NCBI RefSeq assembly: GCF_000263855.1
Contig: NZ_AJWX01000009.1
Coordinates: forward strand, 1-64,000
Length of the DNA stretch: 64,000 nucleotides
Direction of reading: 5' to 3'
Source: Pseudomonas sp. M47T1
GTDB taxonomy: Bacteria > Pseudomonadota > Gammaproteobacteria > Pseudomonadales > Pseudomonadaceae
The position numbers were made by a program, and so were the translations under genes. Below are positions 15,510 through 24,351 of this stretch, one piece after another (positions within the stretch are counted from its first letter, which is position 1; each line of letters starts with the position of its first letter). Below the pieces are notes generated by a model. It did not search any database and was not told the origin of the DNA. It saw only the letters and a list, made by a program, of their open reading frames with translations.

Positions 15510-17158
15510 GAAAGCCAGTATTTGACGCCAATGGCGACGTGACTGCCGACGTGGTGGTGGTGGGTTCGGGCGTGGCGGGCGCATTGATCGCCAATCAGCT
15601 GGTGGCCGAAGGGCACTCGGTGCTGATCCTCGAAGCCGGCTTGCGCATTCAGCGCGCCCAGGCAGTGGAGAACTGGCGCAACATGCCGTTCGACAACCGC
15701 ATCGGTTCGGACTTCCAGGGCCTGTATCCGCAAGCGGAGCACGCGCCGGCGCCTCTGTACTTCCCGAAGAACAACTATGTGGGCCTCAGCGGCCCGAGCG
15801 GCAGCAGCTTCCAGCAAGGCTACCTGCGCACCTTGGGCGGCACCACTTGGCACTGGGCAGCGTCGTGCTGGCGCCACCTGCCGGTGGACCTGCGCATGCA
15901 GTCCGAATACGGCGTGGGCCGCGACTGGCCCATCAGCTATGACGAACTGGAACCCTATTACTGCCGCGCCGAGGAAGCCATGGGCGTGGCTGGCCCCAGT
16001 GACCCGGACATGCAGAGCCCGCGCGAGCGCAGCCAACCATACCCCATGGACATGGTGCCCTGGGGCTACGGCGACAAGCGTTTTGCCGAAGTGGTGAACG
16101 CCCACGGCTACAAGCACATCCCCATTCCCCAGGGCCGCAGTACGCGCCCCTGGAAAGGCCGGCCGACCTGCTGTGGCAACAACAACTGCCAGCCGATCTG
16201 CCCGATTGGCGCTATGTACAACGCCATCCACACCATTGAGGAAGCCGAGCGCAACGGCGCCCTGGCGCTGACCGAGGCGGTGGTCTACAAGATCGACACC
16301 GACGAGGGCAACCGCGTCACCGCGGTGCACTGGCTGAGCGCCGACGGCAAGTCGCACAAGGCCAGCGGCACGGTCTTCGCCCTGGCCTGTAACGCCCTGG
16401 AAACCCCGCGCCTGCTGCTGCTGGCGGCTAACGAGCGCAACCCCCATGGCATTGCAAACTCCTCCGACCAGGTGGGGCGCAACATGATGGACCACTCCGG
16501 TTTCCACTGTTCGTTCATTGCCAACGAGCCGCTGTGGATCGGCCGTGGCCCGGCCCAGAGCAGCTGCATCGTGGGCCCGCGTGATGGCGAGTTCCGCTCC
16601 AAATACTCGGCCAACAAGATGATCCTCAACAACATCACCCAGGTTGCCAAGGCCACCGAACAAGCCTTGGCCATGGGCCTGGTGGGCAAGGCGCTGGAAG
16701 CCGAGATCCGCCGCCGCTCCACCCACGGCGTGGACCTGTCCATCAGCCTGGAGCCGTTGCCGGACCCCAACAACCGCCTGACCCTGAGCACCACTCGCAA
16801 GGATCCGCACGGCCTGGCTTGCCCGGACATCTACTACGACGTGGGCGACTACGTGCGCAAAGGCGCCGAAGCGGCCCACGCACAGCTTGAGCACATTGGC
16901 AGCCTGTTCGGCGCCACCGAGTTCAACATCACCACCAGCCTCAACGCCAACAACCACATCATGGGTGGCACCATCATGGGCAAGGACCCGCGGGATTCTG
17001 TAGTGAACGGCGACTGCCGTACGCACGACCATGCCAACCTTTGGTTGCCGGGCGGCGGCGCCATGGCTTCGGCCAGCGTCGTCAACACCACCTTGACCAT
17101 GGCGGCGCTGGCGATCAAGGCCGCCGACGACATGAGCAAAGCACTGGCGCGGGGTTAA
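15506..17158 (+). CDS. Gluconate 2-dehydrogenase-type complex, flavoprotein (GMC) subunit
   Basis: 550 aa. The N-terminus has the FAD-binding VVVVGSGVAGALIANQLV motif ending in an acidic ILEAG, and the C-terminal GMC region contains NNHIMGGTIMG and the substrate-site NTTLTMAALA region. A Cys cluster CCGNNNCQPICPIG matches the place where related fructose and glucose dehydrogenases bind a [3Fe-4S] cluster. It oxidises the sugar acid in the periplasm and passes electrons to the cytochrome subunit. It is translationally coupled to the small subunit and followed 4 bp later by the cytochrome gene. Sorbitol or fructose as substrate cannot be excluded from sequence alone. Confidence 0.88.
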   Translation: MRKPVFDANGDVTADVVVVGSGVAGALIANQLVAEGHSVLILEAGLRIQRAQAVENWRNMPFDNRIGSDFQGLYPQAEHAPAPLYFPKNNYVGLSGPSGSSFQQGYLRTLGGTTWHWAASCWRHLPVDLRMQSEYGVGRDWPISYDELEPYYCRAEEAMGVAGPSDPDMQSPRERSQPYPMDMVPWGYGDKRFAEVVNAHGYKHIPIPQGRSTRPWKGRPTCCGNNNCQPICPIGAMYNAIHTIEEAERNGALALTEAVVYKIDTDEGNRVTAVHWLSADGKSHKASGTVFALACNALETPRLLLLAANERNPHGIANSSDQVGRNMMDHSGFHCSFIANEPLWIGRGPAQSSCIVGPRDGEFRSKYSANKMILNNITQVAKATEQALAMGLVGKALEAEIRRRSTHGVDLSISLEPLPDPNNRLTLSTTRKDPHGLACPDIYYDVGDYVRKGAEAAHAQLEHIGSLFGATEFNITTSLNANNHIMGGTIMGKDPRDSVVNGDCRTHDHANLWLPGGGAMASASVVNTTLTMAALAIKAADDMSKALARG

Positions 17159-17162
17159 GCAC

Positions 17163-18596
17163 ATGACCTTTCCCCTGAAAGCCCACCTGCTGGTGGCGAT
17201 GCTGGCGGCCAGTGGCCTGGCCCATGCCGAAGAAACGGTGCCAGCCCCGGCCGTGACTCCGGTGGGCGGCGTGCTGTCGCAAGAAGAGCAGGGCCGCCGC
17301 CTGGCGGTGGCCGGCGACTGCATGGCGTGCCACACCGTGCCCGACAGCGGCAAGTCATTTGCCGGTGGTTATGCGATCAACTCGCCATTCGGCTCGATCT
17401 ATTCGACCAACATCACCCCGTCGAAAACCGCCGGTATCGGCCACTACACCGAGGCGCAGTTCGCCCACGCCGTGCGTGACGGCGTGCGCGCCGATGGCAG
17501 CTACCTGTACCCGGCCATGCCGTACACCTCGTACGTGCACCTGAGCGACAGTGACGTGGCGGCCCTGTACGCCTACTTCATGCACTCGGTGGCACCGGTG
17601 GACACACCGGCGCCGACCACGGCGTTGAACTTCCCCTTCAACATCCGCCTGTCCATGGCCGGCTGGAACCTGCTGTTCCTCGACAGCCGCAGTGCCACGG
17701 CGGCGCCGTTGCCGGCCCCGGAACTGGTGCGTGGCGAGTACCTGACCAACACCCTGGAACACTGCGGCGCCTGCCACACCCCGCGTAATCCGCTGATGGC
17801 GGAGATCAAGGACAAGGCCCTGTCGGGCGGCATGGTGGGGCCGTGGTTTGCGCCCAACATCACCTCCGACAAGGTCAGCGGCATTGGTGGCTGGACGGAC
17901 GAAGAGCTGGTGCAGTACTTGCGCACCGGTCACGCCGAAGGCAAGAACCAGGCTGCCGGCGGCATGGCCGAAGCCGTGCAGAACAGCCTGCAGTTCCTGC
18001 CCGACAGTGACCTGAAAGCCATCGCCCTGTACCTGAAAAGCACCGTGCCGGTACGCAGCGAGGGCGAAACACGCCCCGCCTACGACTTCGGTGCCAAGCA
18101 CAGCGGTGAAGACCAGGTACGCGGCATGGCGCCGTCCAACGCCCATGACAGCCTGCACTCGGGCGCCGAACTGTACAGTGGCTATTGCGCCAGCTGCCAC
18201 CAGCCGGGTGGGCAGGGCAGTGCCAACCAGGCCTACCCGTCGTTGTTCCATAACACCGCCACCGGCATGGCCAACTCGGCCAACCTGATCTCGGCGATCC
18301 TCTATGGTGTGGACCGCCAGGAAGGCGGGCATCACGTATTGATGCCGCGGTTTGACGAGGTCAGCTACGTGGCGCAGTTGAACGACCAGCAGGTCGCCGA
18401 CATTGCCAACTACGTGCTGCGCAACTTCGGCAATGCCTCCCATGAGATCAGCGCCCATGACGTGATGGTTGCGCGCCAGGGTGGCGAGAAGCCGCTGTTG
18501 GCGGTGGTACAGCCGTACATCATCCCGGCGATGGGGGTGGGGGTGTTGCTGGTGTTGGGCCTGCTGGCCTTGTGGCTGCGCCGCCGTCGCCGGTAA
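17163..18596 (+). CDS. Gluconate 2-dehydrogenase-type complex, triheme cytochrome c subunit
   Basis: 477 aa. A Sec signal (to about residue 22) precedes three heme-binding CxxCH motifs: CMACH 53-57, CGACH 201-205 and CASCH 342-346. A single C-terminal helix (YIIPAMGVGVLLVLGLLALWL) with an Arg-rich end anchors it in the inner membrane. It passes electrons from the flavoprotein to ubiquinone. It is the last gene of the operon; a palindromic repeat follows. Confidence 0.92.
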   Translation: MTFPLKAHLLVAMLAASGLAHAEETVPAPAVTPVGGVLSQEEQGRRLAVAGDCMACHTVPDSGKSFAGGYAINSPFGSIYSTNITPSKTAGIGHYTEAQFAHAVRDGVRADGSYLYPAMPYTSYVHLSDSDVAALYAYFMHSVAPVDTPAPTTALNFPFNIRLSMAGWNLLFLDSRSATAAPLPAPELVRGEYLTNTLEHCGACHTPRNPLMAEIKDKALSGGMVGPWFAPNITSDKVSGIGGWTDEELVQYLRTGHAEGKNQAAGGMAEAVQNSLQFLPDSDLKAIALYLKSTVPVRSEGETRPAYDFGAKHSGEDQVRGMAPSNAHDSLHSGAELYSGYCASCHQPGGQGSANQAYPSLFHNTATGMANSANLISAILYGVDRQEGGHHVLMPRFDEVSYVAQLNDQQVADIANYVLRNFGNASHEISAHDVMVARQGGEKPLLAVVQPYIIPAMGVGVLLVLGLLALWLRRRRR

Positions 18597-18609
18597 CGCG
18601 GTATCTGGT

Positions 18610-18698
18610 GTGGGAGCGGGCTCTGCCCGCGAAAAGAGCGGCGCAGCATGTCAGATATACCGTGGCGTTGCGTTCGCGGGCAGAGCCCGCTCCCACAG
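18610..18698. repeat. Family B palindromic repeat, copy 1
   Basis: Arms GTGGGAGCGGGCTCTGCCCG / CGGGCAGAGCCCGCTCCCAC are a perfect inverted repeat about 40 bp apart. A second copy is at 20671. It lies between the cytochrome gene and the LysR gene. Confidence 0.85.
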
Positions 18699-18745
18699 GT
18701 GTCCTGTATGATTGCGCAAGCCATTCGGGACGAAGGATTTATGCC

Positions 18746-19648
18746 GTGGACTACTTCGCCGCACTCACCGCCTTCGTCGAAGCCGCCGACGGCAACAACT
18801 TCAGCCGCGCCGCCGAACGCCTGAATATCAAGGCCTCGACGGTGTCGCGCTACATCAAGGAACTGGAGCAGGACCTGGGCATTGCCCTGTTCAACCGCTC
18901 CACTCGCACCCTGCACCTCACCGAGGGCGGGCAGACCTTCCTGCATCACGCCCGCCGGGTGCTTGCCGAACTGGAACAGGCGCGGGCGGCCACCTCGGCG
19001 CTCAATCAGCAGCCGCGTGGCCTGCTCAAGGTCAGCGTGCCGCCGGCGTTCTCCCGTCATCATGTGCTGCCCTGGCTGGGCGACTTCCTGCAGCGTTATC
19101 CGGATATTCGCGTTGAACTGGTGCTGGACGAGGCGCGAGTCAACCTGATCGACGCCGGTATGGACCTGGCCATCCGCATCGGCACCTTGCCCGACTCCGG
19201 GCTCAAGGCGCGCAAGATCGCCGATCAGCAATGGGTGCTGTGCGTGGGTGGGGATTTTGCTGCGCGCCATGTCAAGCCTTCCGGGCCTGACAGGCTGATT
19301 GATTACCCGGCCATCCTGGCCAGCGCGCAGGGCGATGAACTGATGCTGCGCCAAGGCGAGCGCGAGCGGGCGGTCACGCTCAAAGGTGCGCTGCGCCTCA
19401 ATGACCTCGACGCCCAACGCCTGGCCGCCGAGCAGGGCCTGGGCATGGCCTTGCTGCCGTTGTGGTTGGCGGCCGAGGGTTTGCGTGCTGGCCGCCTGCA
19501 ACGCTGGTTACCGGACTGGCAAGTGCCCGCCGGCGAGGCGGCCTTGTGGTTCGTGTACCCGCCCAAGCGCATCGTCTCATCGAAGGTGCGCAGCTTTATC
19601 GACTTCATGCTCGAGCGCATCGGCACACCGCCTTACTGGCTCAGCTGA
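18746..19648 (+). CDS. LysR-family transcriptional regulator
   Basis: 300 aa from the GTG at 18746, which has an AAGGA 8 bp upstream and gives the usual LysR N-terminus VDYFAALTAFVEAADGNNFS. The winged helix-turn-helix covers residues 1-60 (FSRAAERLNIKASTVSRYIKELEQDLG) and the rest is the effector-binding domain. It is convergent with the bicupin gene, overlapping it by 8 bp. Its target is not visible; the dehydrogenase operon upstream has its own PtxS-type operator. Confidence 0.9.
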   Translation: MDYFAALTAFVEAADGNNFSRAAERLNIKASTVSRYIKELEQDLGIALFNRSTRTLHLTEGGQTFLHHARRVLAELEQARAATSALNQQPRGLLKVSVPPAFSRHHVLPWLGDFLQRYPDIRVELVLDEARVNLIDAGMDLAIRIGTLPDSGLKARKIADQQWVLCVGGDFAARHVKPSGPDRLIDYPAILASAQGDELMLRQGERERAVTLKGALRLNDLDAQRLAAEQGLGMALLPLWLAAEGLRAGRLQRWLPDWQVPAGEAALWFVYPPKRIVSSKVRSFIDFMLERIGTPPYWLS

Positions 19649-20561
19649 AGCGGATGTCCAGGGCGCGCAGGTAGGTTTGCAGGCCGGCGTCCTGGATCGG
19701 GATCAGGTACGCCTCGCGGCCGGACTCGTTGTAGTGCGCGTGCCAATACCCCGGCGGGGTGACGAACGCCAGCCCCGGGGTCCAGTCCACCCGCGTGGGG
19801 TTGCGGATCTGGCCGCTGTCGTCCAGTTCGGTGCCCACCAAGGTGTAGCAGCCTTCAGGGGCGTCGATGATGAAGTCCAGGGCAATGGACTGGTGGCGAT
19901 GGGGTTTCTGCACAGAGCCCGGCGGCAGTATCCCGTACATCGCCCATAGCACGTGGGTTACCGTGCGGGTTTGCGGGAAGTGGCGGTTGCCCAGCAGGAT
20001 GCTGATGCGGCTGCGGTCCTGGGCGCGCGGGTCATCGGCGGCGTCGCGCAGTTTGGTGTTGGCCACCTCGGCCGGGTACAGCGTGGCGCCGAAACGGTCC
20101 TCGCTGGGTGTGACGCCCAGGTAGCGCAGCAGCGGTTCGTCATGCACGTAGTAGAAACGGCTGTCTTCGCTGGCGCTCAGCTCGGTGGCGTGCAGGCCGG
20201 GCAGGGCGATGAAGCAGCCCCTGGTCCAATTGAATTGCTGTTCACCCTGGCGCAAGCCGCCGGCACCGGTAATCACGTACAGCACTTGCGAGGTGGCCTT
20301 GGGGGCCAGTTGCAGGGTGTCGCCGGCGTTCAGGCGGATGAAGTTGGCGCACAGCCCGGGGCCGGTGGCGGGGCCTTGGCAACCCAGGGTTTGGCTGAGG
20401 TCCAGGGGCACTACCCGCGACGGGCCATCGGCGCACAGGGCGGCGGGAAAGCTATGGTAAGGGATGCGGCTGATCAGGTTGGCGCTGATGGGGTTGGCGG
20501 CCTTGCTGTATTCGAAGTACTCGGCGTCCAGGGTGGCATCGGGTTTCACGGCGCTGTTCAT
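19641..20561 (-). CDS. Bicupin protein, gentisate dioxygenase-like
   Basis: 306 aa with two cupin barrels. The first has LAPKATSQVLYVITGAGGLR and the second has PPGSVQKPHRHQSIALDFII, whose His residues could bind a metal, plus a closing WHAHYN. The plan resembles gentisate/1-hydroxy-2-naphthoate dioxygenase-type bicupins but a specific enzyme cannot be named. It is transcribed alone, convergent with the LysR gene. The first cupin lacks an obvious full His set, so only the second may be metal-bound. Confidence 0.75.
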   Translation of the reverse strand: MNSAVKPDATLDAEYFEYSKAANPISANLISRIPYHSFPAALCADGPSRVVPLDLSQTLGCQGPATGPGLCANFIRLNAGDTLQLAPKATSQVLYVITGAGGLRQGEQQFNWTRGCFIALPGLHATELSASEDSRFYYVHDEPLLRYLGVTPSEDRFGATLYPAEVANTKLRDAADDPRAQDRSRISILLGNRHFPQTRTVTHVLWAMYGILPPGSVQKPHRHQSIALDFIIDAPEGCYTLVGTELDDSGQIRNPTRVDWTPGLAFVTPPGYWHAHYNESGREAYLIPIQDAGLQTYLRALDIRFS

Positions 20562-20957
20562 GGCGGGTGGCTCTTGTTGTGGGCGATGGGGCCACTATAC
20601 GAACGGCGCGCTCCGGGATTAACTGCCCGGGCGGCATAGCAGTTGTGCGAAAAAGGGCATTTGACCGCGTAGGGATGGGGGCGGGCTCTACCCGCGAAGG
20701 CCGCACTGCGGTGTACCTGAACCAACGCGGCGTCTTCTTCGCGGGTAGAACCCGCTCCCACGGCATAAATTGTCCGAAAACCCTCGGCGGGAGTCGGTTG
20801 CGCCCATTCCGGTCTGCGTTCGCGCCTTGCACACTGCGCACACATTCTCCAAGGAGCATCGCCATGAACCACATGTGCATCGAAGCCGCCGGCCGCGCCG
20901 CTGCCGACCGGATCAAAACTCCAGCGGCCGCGTCCGGGCGATACACGGTACGCGGTG
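20562..20957. other. Intergenic region with a repeat and a doubtful short reading frame
   Basis: It contains the family B repeat at 20671-20762. An AAGGAG followed by ATG at 20864 opens a frame (MNHMCIEAAGRAAADRIKTP) whose second half becomes Arg/Pro-rich and overlaps the HD-domain gene on the other strand. It may be the start of a truncated gene; no family is recognised. Confidence 0.5.
20671..20762. repeat. Family B palindromic repeat, copy 2
   Basis: Arms GGGCGGGCTCTACCCGCGAA / TTCGCGGGTAGAACCCGCTC face each other across about 48 bp. It is related to the copy at 18610, with TCTACCC in place of TCTGCCC on both arms (compensating changes). Confidence 0.85.
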
Positions 20958-21599
20958 TCAGGCCTTCCACGCCGACTGGCGAATTACGTCGCAGAAGTTG
21001 CCGCGCACGAACGCCGGGTCTTTGCTGGCCAGCACGTCAGCCTTGACGTTGCCGAAGGTGGTCTGGGGCTTGTGTTTGATGCCGTCGTAGAACGCCTGGA
21101 TGATGTCTTCCTTGAACTGTGCGCTGCGCGGGTAGGCGCTGACGATGGCGTCACGTTCGGCGTCGCTGTACAGCGGGTAGGTCAGGCCCAGCACGTCCAT
21201 CTCTACGCCGGCGGTCACCAGCGCCACCACCGGGTGCATGTGCTCGGGGATGCCCGGGGTGGTGTGCAGGGCGATGGCGGTCCACACCGTGTCGATGTCG
21301 TGCTGGTTGATGTGGTGGCCCTTGAGGAAATCACGCGCAGCGTTGGCACCATCGACTTCAAAACGCTGGCAGGCGCTGCTGCATTTATGGGTCAGGCCCA
21401 TGTCATGGAACATGCAGCCGGCGTACAGCAGCTCGGCGTCGAACTTCAGCCCGCGCTTGTGGCCGGCCAGCGCGCCGAAGTGGTACACGCGGCTTGAGTG
21501 GTTGAACAACAGCTCGGATTCGGTATCGCGCACCAGCTCGGTGATTTCCCGGGCCATGGCAGTGTCGGGAATGCGGATGTCATCAAGGGAGAAGGTCAT
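20958..21599 (-). CDS. HD-domain protein, cyanamide hydratase-like
   Basis: 213 aa from the ATG at 21599 (MTFSLDDIRIPDTAMAREI). The metal-binding HD signature appears as NHSSRVYHFG and GCMFHDMGLTH, followed by TAIALHTTPGIPEH. This arrangement is typical of the cyanamide hydratase-like HD family. The fungal enzyme converts cyanamide to urea, but most bacterial members have no proven substrate. It is divergent from a GlxA-type regulator 105 bp away, which may control it. Confidence 0.8.
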   Translation of the reverse strand: MTFSLDDIRIPDTAMAREITELVRDTESELLFNHSSRVYHFGALAGHKRGLKFDAELLYAGCMFHDMGLTHKCSSACQRFEVDGANAARDFLKGHHINQHDIDTVWTAIALHTTPGIPEHMHPVVALVTAGVEMDVLGLTYPLYSDAERDAIVSAYPRSAQFKEDIIQAFYDGIKHKPQTTFGNVKADVLASKDPAFVRGNFCDVIRQSAWKA

Positions 21600-21704
21600 G
21601 GTGAAAGTCTCTGCGAGTGGGGGTGAGCCCAGTATCCCGTCGTCGGCTTTTGTCCTCAATTGGCGTAACACGTCATATACTGCCATTTTCCTCCTGTGGC
21701 GGAC

Positions 21705-22679
21705 ATGCCCATGACCCTTGTACGCACCATCGCCGTGGTGGCTTTGCCCAACGTGCAAATGCTCGACGTCAGCGGCCCGCTGGACGTGTTTGCCGAAGCC
21801 AACCGCGAGGCCGGCCACGAGCGCTACAAGCTGATCCTGGTGGGCTGCGCCAGTGGCCCGGTGACCAGTTCGTCGGGCACCCGGCTGTTGCCGGACACCC
21901 ACATCGGCCAGCCCTTGGCCGCTATCGACACCTTATTGGTGGCCGGCGCACCGAACGCTCCCCAGGCGCTGTTCAGTTCTGCATTACTTGGCTGGCTGCG
22001 TGAACATGCGCCCCAGGCGCGGCGTTTCGGTTCGGTGTGTACCGGGGCGTTCGCCCTGGCGGCAGCGGGGTTGCTGGACGGACGCCGGGTGACCACCCAC
22101 TGGGTTGCGGCCGATGCCTTGGCGCAACGTTACCCGCAGGTGCAGGTGGACGCCGACGCCATCCACGTGCGCGACGGCAAGCTGCGCACGGCGGCGGGCG
22201 TGACGGCCGGGCTGGACCTGGCGCTGGCGCTGGTGGAGGAAGACCTGGGCGAAGACCTTGCGCGGCGCGTGGCCAGCCAATTGGTGATGTTCTTCAAGCG
22301 CCCCGGCGGGCAGTTGCAGTTCAGCCGCAAGGGCGAGTCGCTGCCGGCCGGGCGCTCGGCGTTGCAGGAGGTGCAGCGCTATGTGGCGGCGCACCCGGGC
22401 GACGATCACAGCATCGCCGCGCTGGCCGAGCGCGCCGGCCTCAGCCCGCGGCATTTCGCCCGGCTGTTTCGTCAGGAAGTGGGGGACACGCCAGCCACCT
22501 GGGTGGAGCAAGCGCGGGTGCAGGCCGCCCGGGAACGCCTGGAACTGGGCCACGAAACGCCCAAGCAGGTGGCCGCCCACTGTGGTTTCGCCAACGCCGA
22601 CACCTTGCGCCGCGCATTCAGCAAGGCCATGGGCATAAGCCCCGCCGAGTACCGCAAGCGCTTTGCCTCCAGTGACTGA
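21705..22679 (+). CDS. GlxA-family regulator (DJ-1/PfpI domain plus AraC-type DNA-binding domain)
   Basis: 324 aa from the ATG at 21705; 21711 and a GTG at 21696 are alternatives. The N-terminal DJ-1/PfpI domain (to about residue 175) contains FGSVCTGAFALAAAGLLDGR, the nucleophile-elbow region. The C-terminal AraC domain (about 220-320) has two helix-turn-helix units: DHSIAALAERAGLSPRHFAR and TPKQVAAHCGFANADTLRR. It probably controls the divergent HD-domain gene or a nitrogen-compound pathway. Confidence 0.88.
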   Translation: MPMTLVRTIAVVALPNVQMLDVSGPLDVFAEANREAGHERYKLILVGCASGPVTSSSGTRLLPDTHIGQPLAAIDTLLVAGAPNAPQALFSSALLGWLREHAPQARRFGSVCTGAFALAAAGLLDGRRVTTHWVAADALAQRYPQVQVDADAIHVRDGKLRTAAGVTAGLDLALALVEEDLGEDLARRVASQLVMFFKRPGGQLQFSRKGESLPAGRSALQEVQRYVAAHPGDDHSIAALAERAGLSPRHFARLFRQEVGDTPATWVEQARVQAARERLELGHETPKQVAAHCGFANADTLRRAFSKAMGISPAEYRKRFASSD

Positions 22680-22690
22680 AGCACCCCCCT

Positions 22691-22748
22691 GCAATCGGCA
22701 TGACATCGCCGAAGGTCCATCGTACCTTTTCGCAGCCTGACGGCAGCA
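22691..22748. repeat. Family A palindromic repeat, copy 2 (right half)
   Basis: It carries GATCGGCATGACACC-like and CCTTTTCGCAGCCTGACGGCAGC sequence matching the right half of the copies at 12262, 28791 and 39664. The left arm is missing, so it is a solo half-element. Confidence 0.65.
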
Positions 22749-22855
22749 CGCATCAATTTCACGCAAGACTGTCGTTGCGACAAGAACGAGGAATTTTGTG
22801 AGATGGGCGGTGCCAGCCTATGATGATGCACTTCCCAACCCGCACGGGGCCCACC

Positions 22856-23632
22856 ATGAGCATCCATCACGCCGCCGACGGCTACGACAGCCAGGACATC
22901 GCCGACACCTACGCCCGCGGCCGCCCGGACTACCCGGCGGCGCTGGACGGCTGGCTGCGTGACACGCTGGGCCTGCACAGCGTCAGCACGGTGCTGGACT
23001 TGGGTGCCGGCACCGGCAAGTTCACCCCACGGCTGCTGGCCACCGGGGCGCGCGTGGTGGCGGTGGAGCCGGTGCAGGCCATGCGCGAAAAACTGCACGC
23101 CACCTTTGCCCACGTCCAGGCGCTGGACGGCAGTGCCGACGCCATTCCCTTGCCCGACGCCTCGCTGGATGCGGTGGTGTGTGCCCAGTCGTTCCACTGG
23201 TTCGCCACCGCGCAGGCCCTGGCCGAAATCCGTCGCGTGCTCAAGCCCGGTGGCTGCCTGGGGCTGGTGTGGAACATGCGTGACAACAGCGTGCCTTGGG
23301 TGGCGCGCCTGGACGCCTTGGTCAACCACTACGAAGGCGACACCCCGCGCTACTACACCGGCGCTTGGCGCAGCGTGTTCCCCTGCCCAGGCTTTGGCCC
23401 GCTGCAGGCGTCGCACTTGAGCAATGGTCATACAGGCAACCCCGAGGCGGTGATCGTCGACCGCGTGCGCTCCACCAGTTTCATCGCCAGCCTGCCATCG
23501 CCGCAGCGCGATGCGCTGACCGCGCAGGTGCGCGAACTGATTGCCAGTGAACCTCTGCTGGCCGGCAAGGCCGAAGTCACTGTCCCTTACACCACGGCTG
23601 CCTTCTGTGCAGTGAAAACGGAGACTCCATGA
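22856..23632 (+). CDS. Class I SAM-dependent methyltransferase
   Basis: 258 aa from the ATG at 22856. Motif I is VLDLGAGTGKFTPRL (the SAM loop), followed by VVAVEPVQAMREKL, ALDGSADAIPLPDASLDAVV and RRVLKPGGCLGLVW. This is a Methyltransf_11 domain of the UbiE/BioC-like type; the substrate is unknown. The stop overlaps the ATG of the following esterase gene, so the two are co-translated. Confidence 0.85.
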   Translation: MSIHHAADGYDSQDIADTYARGRPDYPAALDGWLRDTLGLHSVSTVLDLGAGTGKFTPRLLATGARVVAVEPVQAMREKLHATFAHVQALDGSADAIPLPDASLDAVVCAQSFHWFATAQALAEIRRVLKPGGCLGLVWNMRDNSVPWVARLDALVNHYEGDTPRYYTGAWRSVFPCPGFGPLQASHLSNGHTGNPEAVIVDRVRSTSFIASLPSPQRDALTAQVRELIASEPLLAGKAEVTVPYTTAAFCAVKTETP

Positions 23633-24351
23633 TCAAACGAATGGCCATTGCGCTGTTGCTGGTGTCGGGCCTGGCCCAGGGTGCCGACCCCGTGCTGCAC
23701 ACCGACCTGCCGCTGAGTTATCTGGAACAGGCGCCCAGCGTGACCCTGGACAAGCCGTTGGTGATTTTCCTGCATGGCTACGGCAGCAATGAGAACGACC
23801 TGTTCCAGTTGCGTGACCAGTTGCCTGAAGGCTATACCTACCTGTCGGTGCGCGCCCCGCAAACCCTGGAAGAAGGCAGCTACCAATGGTTCCACAAACA
23901 GGGCGACGGCCCCTATGACGGTGTGACGGCGGACCTTGCCAGCAGCCGACAGGTGCTGCATGACTTCATTGCCAAGGCCATTGCCAAATACCACACCAAG
24001 GCCTCCAAGGTAGTGCTGGTAGGCTTTAGCCAGGGCGCGATCATGAGTTACGAACTGGGCTTGCGTGAGCCGCAGTCGGTGCGCGGCATTGCGGTGCTCA
24101 GTGGCAAGATTTTGCCGGTGCTGCAGGGTGAGCTGAAGCCGAACCCGGCGCTGGAGTCGTTGTCGATCTTCATCGGCCACGGCATGGACGATGATCGCCT
24201 GCCCTTCACCGACGCCAGCGAGGCCCAGCGCATTTTGCATGAGTTGGGGCTGACCCCGGATTTTCATGCGTATGCGGATTTGGGGCATTCGATCAGCAAG
24301 ACTGAGATCGAGGATTTGAATGCGTGGTTGGGGGATGTGCTGGCGCCATAG
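23629..24351 (+). CDS. Exported carboxylesterase/phospholipase-type alpha/beta hydrolase
   Basis: 240 aa. A Sec-type signal (MIKRMAIALLLVSGLAQG) is followed by an alpha/beta hydrolase of the phospholipase/carboxylesterase family. HGYGSNENDLF holds the oxyanion region, GFSQGAIMSYELG the nucleophile Ser, HGMDDDRLPF the Asp and GHSIS the His. Members cleave short ester or thioester bonds. The signal peptide is unusual for this normally cytoplasmic family and suggests a periplasmic role. Confidence 0.85.
   Translation: MIKRMAIALLLVSGLAQGADPVLHTDLPLSYLEQAPSVTLDKPLVIFLHGYGSNENDLFQLRDQLPEGYTYLSVRAPQTLEEGSYQWFHKQGDGPYDGVTADLASSRQVLHDFIAKAIAKYHTKASKVVLVGFSQGAIMSYELGLREPQSVRGIAVLSGKILPVLQGELKPNPALESLSIFIGHGMDDDRLPFTDASEAQRILHELGLTPDFHAYADLGHSISKTEIEDLNAWLGDVLAP

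Noticed and set aside
18572..18745. Upstream start for the LysR gene at 18572
   Set aside because: The added residues read through the palindromic repeat; the GTG at 18746 has a ribosome site and the normal LysR N-terminus.
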